DNA of 5,590 bases, from NCBI GenBank assembly GCA_013697225.1, contig JACCXG010000065.1, forward strand, positions 1 through 5,590. Reading direction: 5' to 3'. A program made the translations under genes and the position numbers. Below are positions 1 through 5,590 of this stretch, one piece after another (the stretch's first letter is position 1; every line of letters starts with the position of its first letter). The notes beneath the pieces are model-generated. The model had not been told where the DNA came from. It saw only the letters and a program-made list of their open reading frames with translations, and did no database searches. The stretch is from Acidobacteriota bacterium. Its GTDB lineage: Bacteria; Acidobacteriota; Vicinamibacteria; Vicinamibacterales; 2-12-FULL-66-21.

Positions 1-3
1 GAC

Positions 4-8
4 AGGAG
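4..8 (+). promoter_or_regulatory. Ribosome binding site of the NSS transporter gene
   Basis: AGGAG lies five bases before the GTG at 14. This is a good Shine-Dalgarno match at near-ideal spacing, and it decides the start. The first in-frame ATG codes for residue 20, inside the first membrane helix, so using it would destroy the conserved sodium-site segment. Confidence 0.7.
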
Positions 9-13
9 CGTGC

Positions 14-1480
14 GTGAAGGGGCAGGAAACGTTCTCATCGCGGTGGGGGCTGATAGCGGCCGGTCTCGGAATGGCTGTCGGCACGGGGAACCTGTGGCGG
101 TTCCCGCGCATTGCCGCGCAGAACGGCGGCGCTGCCTTCCTGATTCCCTGGATGGTCTTTCTCTTCACCTGGTCGCTGCCACTCCTGATCGCGGAGTTCG
201 CGATTGGACGTGGCATGCGGCGGGGGGTCGTCGGCTCCTTCACCAGGCTCGTGGGGCCCCGGTACGCCTGGATGGGGGGCTGGGTCGCGGTCGTGACGGT
301 GATGATCCTCTTCTACTACTCGGTCGTCACCGGGTGGACGCTGAAGTATCTCGTCGCCTCGCTCACGGGCGAGCTCCGCGGCGTGGAGCCGGGCCAATAC
401 TGGAGCGCGTATGTGGAGTCGGGGTGGGGGCCGGTCCTGTTCCACGTCATCGCTGCGCTGCTCGGCGGCTTCGTCATCCTTCAGGGGGTGGTGAAGGGCA
501 TCGAACGGGCGAACAAGATCCTGATCCCGAGCCTCTTCGTGCTGCTGATCGTCGCAGCGGTCCGGTCCGTCTCGCTGCCCGGCGCCGAGCGGGGGCTCGA
601 GTTCCTGTTCAACCCTGATCTCTCCTCGCTGGCGCACTACAGAACCTGGCTGGAGGCCCTGTCGCAGTCCGCCTGGTCGACCGGGGCTGGCTGGGGCCTG
701 ATCCTCACCTACGGCATGTACCTCCGCCGTACCGATGACGTCGTGCTCAACTCGGCCACCATCGGTTTCGGGGATCACTCCGCCTCGCTGCTCGCCGGCA
801 TGGCGGTGCTACCAGCCGCCTTTGCCATCCTCGCGCCGGCTGAGGCAATGGACGCGATGCGTGCCGGCAACGTCGGGCTGATGTTCATCTGGATTCCACA
901 GCTCTTCGCCCGCATGCCGGGCGGGGACGTTTTCCAGGCGATCTTCTTCCTGGCGCTGTTCTGTGCCGCGCTCTCCTCGCTCATCGCCCTGATCGAGCTC
1001 GCCACGCGCGTGCTCATGGATGCCGCCGTTCCCCGGCGTCCAGCAGTGGCGCTCGTGACAGGCGCGGTGATCGTGTTCGGCCTTCCGTCGGCCCTCAGCC
1101 AATCCTTCTTCGCCAACCAGGACTGGGTCTGGGGCGTCGGCCTGATGATCAGCGGCCTCTTCATCGCGCTTGCCGCAACGATGTACGGGCAGGCGCGCTT
1201 CCGGACGGAACTGGTCGAAGGGGACGCTGACGATCTGCGCGTCGGGCGGTATTACGAGTGGGCGCTGAAGTATCTGGTGCCGGTGCAGTTCGCGATGATG
1301 TTCAGCTGGTGGATGTATCAGGCGGCGTCATGGGACCCGGAAGGCTGGTGGAACCCGTTCCATGTCGAGAACGTGGGAACCTGCCTGCTGCAATGGGGCG
1401 TCGCCATGGCGCTGCTCCTCCTGTTCAACCGCCGGATGGCGGCGGCAAGCATCCGCGAGGAACCTGAGACCCAGGCATGA
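14..1480 (+). CDS. Sodium-dependent amino-acid transporter, NSS/SLC6 (LeuT-like) family
   Basis: This is a complete 488-residue inner-membrane symporter that would use the sodium gradient to import an amino acid. It starts at GTG. Helix 1 has the family hallmark AVGTGNLWRFP (residues 21-31) followed by NGGAAFLIP. N26 and R29 match LeuT N27 and R30, the sodium-1 ligand and the outer-gate arginine. D370 (NQDWVWG) fits the partner gate aspartate, LeuT D404. The unwound part of helix 6 reads WSTGAGWG (221-228) where LeuT has FTLSLGFG. Helix 8 has CAALSS (317-322), with S321 and S322 at the sodium-2 site. Twelve helices can be traced, at about 11-35, 41-63, 85-112, 139-157, 165-185, 213-237, 244-274, 304-335, 343-362, 369-395, 415-437 and 455-473; length and helix number match LeuT and MetP rather than the 11-helix Tyt1 type. 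The stop overlaps the start of a MetS-like small gene, which favours a MetP-like carrier of methionine, alanine or other neutral amino acids. The family is certain; the substrate is inferred. Confidence 0.95.
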   Translation: MKGQETFSSRWGLIAAGLGMAVGTGNLWRFPRIAAQNGGAAFLIPWMVFLFTWSLPLLIAEFAIGRGMRRGVVGSFTRLVGPRYAWMGGWVAVVTVMILFYYSVVTGWTLKYLVASLTGELRGVEPGQYWSAYVESGWGPVLFHVIAALLGGFVILQGVVKGIERANKILIPSLFVLLIVAAVRSVSLPGAERGLEFLFNPDLSSLAHYRTWLEALSQSAWSTGAGWGLILTYGMYLRRTDDVVLNSATIGFGDHSASLLAGMAVLPAAFAILAPAEAMDAMRAGNVGLMFIWIPQLFARMPGGDVFQAIFFLALFCAALSSLIALIELATRVLMDAAVPRRPAVALVTGAVIVFGLPSALSQSFFANQDWVWGVGLMISGLFIALAATMYGQARFRTELVEGDADDLRVGRYYEWALKYLVPVQFAMMFSWWMYQAASWDPEGWWNPFHVENVGTCLLQWGVAMALLLLFNRRMAAASIREEPETQA

Positions 1481-1578
1481 GCACGCGCACCTGGGTGGTG
1501 ATGATCGTGCTCCTCACGATCAACTGGGGCGGTTTCATCGCAGCCCTTCTCTACAGCCTGACGCGGAAGGAGAAATAG
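1477..1578 (+). CDS. metS: MetS-like small subunit of an NSS methionine/alanine importer
   Basis: This is a 33-residue reading frame from ATG to TAG. A single hydrophobic helix (about residues 6-28) holds a central N-W-G-G notch (16-19). The N-terminus is short and the tail is basic (RKEK). This layout is that of the putative methionine and alanine importer small-subunit family (Pfam MaAIMP_sms), known from Corynebacterium glutamicum MetS, which is needed along with MetP for uptake. Such genes typically sit directly after an NSS gene, as here. The start overlaps the transporter stop as ATGA. No good Shine-Dalgarno lies at normal spacing (GAGGAA at 1457-1462 is 14 bases away), so translation probably depends on ribosomes finishing the upstream gene. 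It is shorter than the roughly 60-residue C. glutamicum protein, lacking most of the polar C-terminal tail. The symbol is assigned by position and pattern, not by alignment. The alternative is a chance frame, which is unlikely given the clean helix and exact coupling. Confidence 0.8.
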   Translation: MSTRTWVVMIVLLTINWGGFIAALLYSLTRKEK

Positions 1579-1588
1579 CCTCCCCCGC
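1563..1588. terminator. Weak GC-rich hairpin at the convergent gene junction
   Basis: GCGG (1563-1566) can pair with CCGC (1585-1588), and GGAG (1569-1572) with CTCC (1580-1583). Two As and one C form a small internal loop, and the apical loop has seven bases. The hairpin overlaps the last codons and stop of the small-subunit gene and sits between two converging transcripts. It has no T-tract on either side, so it is not a classic intrinsic terminator. It may be an RNA 3'-end stem or chance pairing in GC-rich sequence. The 22 bases between the two stop codons hold nothing else recognisable. Confidence 0.2.
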
Positions 1589-1600
1589 CTCACGTGTGCG

Positions 1601-4045
1601 CTACTGATGCCGCAGTGCGACGAGCGGCTCGACAGCCGCCGCCCGGCGGGACGGCAGGTAGCACGCCAGGAGCGCGACGAGCCCGAGAACGGCGGCGACG
1701 GCCGCATAGGCCAGCGGGTCGGTTTCCGAGACGCCGAACAACTGGCTTCGCAGCAGCCGCGTGGCAAACAGGCTGGCAACAACGCCAACCGCCAGCCCGG
1801 TGATCACCAGCTCCCCTCCCATCCGCAGCATGAGCCGCAGGATGTCGCCGGGCCGGGCTCCGAGAGCCATGCGTACGCCGATTTCATGCGTCCGTCTCGT
1901 GACGTGGAACGTGAGTACGCCGTAAATGCCTGCCGCGGCCAGGACGAGCCCCAGCGCGCCCAGTGCGCCGAAGAGCGCCATGGTGAAGCGCGGCTGCACG
2001 GTCTGAAAGCCGAGCACCTCGTCGAGAGTGATGGGCCGGCTGAGCGGCTGTTCCTTGTCGAGCGCCTGCACCTCGCGGCGGATCGGGTTCAGCAGCAGAC
2101 GGGGATCGCCATGTGCCCTGATTGCAAGCGTGCGCTGCGGCGGCGCCACGAGCGTGTAGGGTATCAGCACGACTGCTGCCGGCTCGTCGCGCAGGCCGCT
2201 GTTGCGCGTGTTTGCCACGACGCCGACGACAGTAACCAGAGGCTCGCCAGCAGCGTCGACGCGGACGTTGGGGTCGGGTACCCCCTCCAGCACCCCGAGG
2301 CGAACTCGCCTGCCAATCGGGTCGGTTCCGTCAGGCCAGAACCGGCGCGCCGCAGCCTCGTTGATGAGGGCGACCCGATCCCCCCCGAGCACCTCCCGCT
2401 CCTCGAGCGTCCTGCCGGCACGCAGCGGGACCGCCATCGTGCGAAGGTAATCCGCAGCAATGAGATTGAGGACCACGCGCTGCACTTCGCTCTCCGTCCG
2501 CCCCTCCACTTGATACGTGGACTGCGGCCCGCCGAACGGCAGGCCGCCGTTGCCAATGGTCACCCCCTGCACCCCGGGGAGCGTCCGAACGCGCTCGAGC
2601 AGCTGGGCGGCAAAGAGGTTTCGCGCTTCGAGCGTGGGATATCGCGCCGGCGGCAGAGGAACGCCCACCATCAGCACACGGTCTGGCGCGAACCCCAGAT
2701 CGACCCCCTGCAACGACATGAACGTGCGCACGGTGAGTGCGGCGCCGACCAGCAGGACGACCGACAGCGCGACCTCCGCAACCACCAGAAGGCTCCGTGT
2801 CCGCCGGCCGGCAGTTCCGGCGCCTCCCTCGCGCCCCCCCTCCTTCAACGCGTGGGTCAGGTCGGCGCGCGAGGCCTGCAGTGCGGGTATCAGCCCGAAC
2901 AGGATGCCGGTCAGGAGCGACACGCCGAGCGAGAACATCAGCACCGGCGTATTGATCGTGACTCGAGCCTCGTTGGGCACGTAGAACTCCGGCATCAGTG
3001 CCACGATTACGTGCGTGGCTCCCAGCGCGAACAGCACGCCAAGCACCCCGCCCAGCAGGGCCAGCATGATGTTTTCAGTCAGGAGCTGCCGAGTGAGCCG
3101 TCCCCGCCCGGCGCCGACGGACAGCCGCACAGCCATCTCGCGCGAACGCGCGGTTCCACGCGTCAGCTGCAGGTTGGCCACGTTCGCGCATCCAATCAGC
3201 AGCAACAGGCCCACCGCGCCAAGCAGAAGGTACAGGCTGGTGCGCATCTCCCCGCTTGCCACGGTGATATCGAGATAGTTGCGCAATTGTGAGTTGAATC
3301 CGCCGGCAGGAAACGCCGCCGGGGTCTCCTGCGAAAGGCGCAGGTGCAGGGCGTGCAGTTGCTCCTCCGCAACGCCCGGGGATACGCCGTCGGCCAGCCG
3401 CACGATCGGGTTCACCATCCGCCCCGGTTGTGGAATCGTACCGAGGGGAAGCCAGAGAGCCTCGCTGCCGTACCAGCCGAAGCGCGCCGGCATGACGCCC
3501 ACAATCGTGTGGGGAACGTCGTTCAGACGCAGCGTCCGGCCGACCGCCGCGGGATCACCGTCGAACAGGCGGAGCCATACCTTGTGACTCAGCACGACGA
3601 CCGGTTCCGGCTCCCCGCTCGCCCGTACGTCGGCTGGTCCTATCGTGCGGCCGGTGACGGGAGGCACTCCGAGAAAACTGAAGGCGTTGGGCGATAGCCG
3701 CACGCCCTGAAAGCTCTCGGGCGCGAATTCCCCCGTGAGCAACACCCCCTCGAACCCTGTCGCCATCACGTCGGAGAAGACGGGCAACTCGCCCAGTTGG
3801 AGGAACTCCTCGACAGCGTAGGATCCGCGTCCGCTCTTCCCGTCCGCTCCGAGAATGGCGGGCGCCCAGATCTCGTGCGGCCTGGCGTAGGGGTAGGGGC
3901 TGATCAGAACGGCGTAGATGACGCTGAAGATGGCGGTCGTCGCGCCGATCCCGAGCGTCAGCGACAGGAGGGCGACGGCGACGAACCCCGGACTTCGTCG
4001 GAACGAGCGCAGCGCATAGGCCACGTCCTGCAGGAGTCTTTCCAT
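1601..4045 (-). CDS. ADOP-type (acidobacterial duplicated orphan permease) MacB/FtsX-like ABC permease
   Basis: This complete 814-residue inner-membrane protein is the permease half of a MacB-type (type VII) ABC system, which couples cytoplasmic ATP use to movements of periplasmic domains instead of carrying solute through a membrane channel. The N-terminus (LLQDVAYALRSFRRSPGF) and first helix (20-48, LGIGATTAIFSVIYAVL) are typical of the ADOP family. A periplasmic MacB-PCD domain (about 52-265) and an FtsX domain with helices near 269-292, 321-350 and 366-390 follow. The whole unit then repeats: helix 417-440, second periplasmic domain about 441-680, FtsX helices 686-712, 744-768 and 777-797. 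The duplication shows in the matching post-helix motifs REMAVRLSVGAGRGRLTRQL (302-321) and HEIGVRMALGARPGDILRLM (720-739), and in the endings IPALQASRADLTHAL and LPSRRAAAVEPLVAL. The length is normal for the family. No ATP-binding domain or adjacent ATPase gene is visible, hence 'orphan'. It starts 24 bases after the upstream DUF5916-type gene ends and is probably cotranscribed with it. The substrate is unknown; export or envelope stress roles are guesses from MacB relatives. Confidence 0.93.
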   Translation of the reverse strand: MERLLQDVAYALRSFRRSPGFVAVALLSLTLGIGATTAIFSVIYAVLISPYPYARPHEIWAPAILGADGKSGRGSYAVEEFLQLGELPVFSDVMATGFEGVLLTGEFAPESFQGVRLSPNAFSFLGVPPVTGRTIGPADVRASGEPEPVVVLSHKVWLRLFDGDPAAVGRTLRLNDVPHTIVGVMPARFGWYGSEALWLPLGTIPQPGRMVNPIVRLADGVSPGVAEEQLHALHLRLSQETPAAFPAGGFNSQLRNYLDITVASGEMRTSLYLLLGAVGLLLLIGCANVANLQLTRGTARSREMAVRLSVGAGRGRLTRQLLTENIMLALLGGVLGVLFALGATHVIVALMPEFYVPNEARVTINTPVLMFSLGVSLLTGILFGLIPALQASRADLTHALKEGGREGGAGTAGRRTRSLLVVAEVALSVVLLVGAALTVRTFMSLQGVDLGFAPDRVLMVGVPLPPARYPTLEARNLFAAQLLERVRTLPGVQGVTIGNGGLPFGGPQSTYQVEGRTESEVQRVVLNLIAADYLRTMAVPLRAGRTLEEREVLGGDRVALINEAAARRFWPDGTDPIGRRVRLGVLEGVPDPNVRVDAAGEPLVTVVGVVANTRNSGLRDEPAAVVLIPYTLVAPPQRTLAIRAHGDPRLLLNPIRREVQALDKEQPLSRPITLDEVLGFQTVQPRFTMALFGALGALGLVLAAAGIYGVLTFHVTRRTHEIGVRMALGARPGDILRLMLRMGGELVITGLAVGVVASLFATRLLRSQLFGVSETDPLAYAAVAAVLGLVALLACYLPSRRAAAVEPLVALRHQ

Positions 4046-4056
4046 GGATGTCGTGG

Positions 4057-4061
4057 TCCTT
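4057..4061 (-). promoter_or_regulatory. Ribosome binding site of the ADOP permease gene
   Basis: On the minus strand AAGGA lies 11 bases before the ATG at 4045, within the 24-base gap after the upstream stop codon. The spacing is slightly long but usable. It supports independent initiation at this ATG, which is also the start expected from the conserved ADOP N-terminus. The gap has no room for a separate promoter, so the gene is probably read from the upstream transcript or from a promoter inside that gene. Confidence 0.5.
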
Positions 4062-4069
4062 CGGGTCGG

Positions 4070-5590
4070 CTAGAAGCGATACAGGTAGCTGGCCTTGAGG
4101 AACAGCCCGCGGCGTGTCGCCAGGTACCGTCCTTCATCATCGATCCAGTCAGGCGCGCGGTAGTCCCGCTTCTCGTACAGAGATCCGTAGCCGGCATAGA
4201 CGACGGTTCCGGGGCGGGGCTCGTAGGAGCCAAGGAAGTCCGTGAGCACGCGATGCCGCTGGCTCTCGTACTGAGCGATGGCACGGACGGCGAATTCCTT
4301 GGAGAACTGATACGTCGTGCGCGTATTCACGACGTTCACGGTGTACACACGCGCGCCGGTGACCGGGTGATCGAAGATGTTGCGCGAGAACTCCACGTTC
4401 TCGCTGAAGCGCCCGCCGGGTTGAACGGTGGCCCCCACGCGTCCGGAAACCGAACGGCCGACGAACGGATTCTCCTGGTCGTAGAAGACCGAGGTGCCCC
4501 AGTTGATGTTCGCGTATGGACGCAGCCAGCGGAACACCTGGACCTGCCCCGACATGCGCCAGGACGAACGCTCGAACTCCTGCCTCTGCCAGGCCTCCTG
4601 CGAGACGAGGCGATCGGCGCGAAAGAATCCCTGGCGGGTGAAATTCAGCCGCACGCCGCCGACCGCGACGTACTCGTCCCCCTCTTCCACGCGGTCTCGG
4701 CCTGTCGAGAGGAACGTGAACGGGACAATCCGGCGAATCCAGGGGTGCCGATCCTTATCGGGATAGAAGTTGTAATCCGCGTAGGTCCAGCCCGACGTGA
4801 ACCCGACCCGGTTCAGGAACGCGGTGTCCATCGCAAAGCTGCGGTCGTAGTGCTCGAATTGTGTCTGGAGTCCCACCCGCCGCGAACTGAACCCATACTT
4901 CAGCTGCGTGGCCAGACCGGCGGATCGCCCCTCGTGCTCCGGCCCCTTGGTGTGGGATCCCAGGACGAAGGCGGTGACACGATTGGCCCCTTTGAAGTTC
5001 AGGCTCAGGTCCGTGCCGCCGGTGAGGTTCGTCCGCCCTGCCAGCTCGGTAACCGTGGCAAGCGCCCCGGCGTAGCTGCCCCGGTTCAGACTGACCTGCG
5101 CCCGCGCGACCTGGAACAGCTTCTCTCGGCCAAACAACGGGTCCTCCCGGTCCGCCGTCCGGCCGGGCGCCTGATCCACGGCGGTCAACGTACCGAATGT
5201 CACCCGCCCGGCCGAACCGGTCACCTTCGCCCCGACGATCGGATCGACGATGCGCCGGGTGTGGACGGCGTAGAGCATGGCCGCGTCACCCTGCGCATTC
5301 CCCGCAAGGTTGAAGAGCCCTGCTCCCTCCATGAAGAAGGGACGCTTCTCCGAAAAGAAGACGGGGAACCGCTGGTTGATCTCCACCTGGAAGGCGTCGC
5401 TTTCCACCTGGCTGAAATCCGGGTTGGCGGTGGCCTCGAGCGTCACCGTGGAGGTCAACCCCCACTTCGCGCTGAAGCCTACATCCGGATCGCCGCCCCC
5501 TGATGTCCAGGTGGATGGCGTCTCCCGCTCCTGCGACCGTGAGTAGGTCGCTGACGGAATGAATTCGCGGGTCGGGCGTGGCTGCAGATC
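4070..5590 (-). CDS. DUF5916-type outer-membrane beta-barrel protein (5' end outside window)
   Basis: The frame is open to the window edge, giving 506 visible residues plus a TAG stop. The TTG at 5458 is not a true start: the 44 codons before it continue the family sequence, with GFSAKWGLTSTVTLEATANP running straight across it. Conserved family motifs are visible: ANPDFSQVESD (55-65) and FFSEKRPFFMEG (78-89). The rest is rich in alternating aromatic and polar strands with Y/F/R-rich turns (for example SGWTYADYNFYPDKDR), and the protein ends in LKASYLYRF. A terminal Phe in such a strand fits the beta-signal read by the outer-membrane assembly machinery. In known relatives this C-terminal barrel follows a signal peptide and a CBM9-like (carbohydrate-binding family 9) domain; both would lie beyond 5590 and cannot be seen. 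Family members are often labelled 'carbohydrate binding family 9 domain-containing protein' or 'hydrolase', but no catalytic residues are recognisable here. The function is unknown; a surface binding or transport role is inference. It lies directly upstream of the ADOP permease gene in the same direction. Confidence 0.88.
   Translation of the reverse strand, partial: DLQPRPTREFIPSATYSRSQERETPSTWTSGGGDPDVGFSAKWGLTSTVTLEATANPDFSQVESDAFQVEINQRFPVFFSEKRPFFMEGAGLFNLAGNAQGDAAMLYAVHTRRIVDPIVGAKVTGSAGRVTFGTLTAVDQAPGRTADREDPLFGREKLFQVARAQVSLNRGSYAGALATVTELAGRTNLTGGTDLSLNFKGANRVTAFVLGSHTKGPEHEGRSAGLATQLKYGFSSRRVGLQTQFEHYDRSFAMDTAFLNRVGFTSGWTYADYNFYPDKDRHPWIRRIVPFTFLSTGRDRVEEGDEYVAVGGVRLNFTRQGFFRADRLVSQEAWQRQEFERSSWRMSGQVQVFRWLRPYANINWGTSVFYDQENPFVGRSVSGRVGATVQPGGRFSENVEFSRNIFDHPVTGARVYTVNVVNTRTTYQFSKEFAVRAIAQYESQRHRVLTDFLGSYEPRPGTVVYAGYGSLYEKRDYRAPDWIDDEGRYLATRRGLFLKASYLYRF

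Noticed and set aside
10..618. A 202-codon open frame on the plus strand starting just before the NSS gene
   Set aside because: It is a +1/-1 frame shadow of the transporter: Arg/Gly-rich, with no domain. The Shine-Dalgarno at 4-8 is far better placed for the GTG at 14 than for a start at 10.
35..778. A 247-codon open frame on the minus strand
   Set aside because: It lies fully opposite the NSS transporter, and its product is an R/D/P/H-rich sequence with no recognisable fold.
1579..1600. Possible intrinsic terminator or palindromic operator (CACGTG at 1591-1596) between the converging genes
   Set aside because: The six-base palindrome is expected by chance in GC-rich DNA, has no longer arms and is not followed by a T-tract. 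The only pairing worth noting is the weak hairpin listed at 1563-1588.
2817..2852. C-rich run in the ADOP gene region as a possible repeat or frameshift site
   Set aside because: It encodes the Gly/Arg-rich linker (about residues 399-411, KEGGREGGAGTAG) between the two ADOP halves, a normally variable part of the family. The frame stays intact on both sides.
1607..3292. A 561-codon open frame on the plus strand
   Set aside because: It is antisense to the ADOP gene. The product is rich in Q, R, H and P with no helix or domain pattern and has no convincing ribosome site. It is a codon-bias shadow.
3797..5503. A 568-codon open frame on the plus strand
   Set aside because: It is antisense to the DUF5916-type gene and the start of the ADOP gene, both of which have clear family motifs. 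Its product is a low-complexity mix rich in R, E, G and P with no recognisable domain, as expected opposite GC-rich genes.

Overview
The window is GC-rich DNA, packed with genes, and carries four protein genes in two converging pairs. No RNA gene, mobile element, CRISPR array or long repeat was seen. The source is most likely a high-GC member of the Acidobacteriota (Vicinamibacteria-like); a Gemmatimonadota or similar soil bacterium is the main alternative. The lineage guess rests on a textbook acidobacterial duplicated orphan permease (ADOP) beside a DUF5916-type outer-membrane barrel protein, both typically abundant in these lineages. The sequence alone does not prove it.

Plus strand, 14-1578: a complete 12-helix neurotransmitter:sodium symporter (NSS/SLC6, LeuT-like) is followed by a 33-residue single-helix protein. 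The two overlap by four bases (ATGA). The small protein matches the pattern of the MetS small subunit of the methionine/alanine importer MetPS. The pair is therefore read as a two-component, sodium-driven amino-acid uptake system of the inner membrane.

Minus strand, 5590-1601: the gene for a DUF5916-type protein enters from the right edge with its N-terminal part outside the window. It ends at 4070. After 24 bases the ADOP-type ABC permease gene starts and runs to 1601. The short spacing and shared strand suggest one transcript that joins an outer-membrane barrel with an inner-membrane MacB-like permease. No ATPase for the permease is present here.

The two units meet tail to tail with 22 bases between stop codons (1579-1600). 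A weak hairpin overlaps the end of the small gene. No stretch over 300 bases lacks a gene. The long reading frames opposite the real genes are by-products of high GC and were discarded. I see no clearly new system; the best point for a second look is the tiny overlapping membrane-protein gene, which default gene callers could miss.
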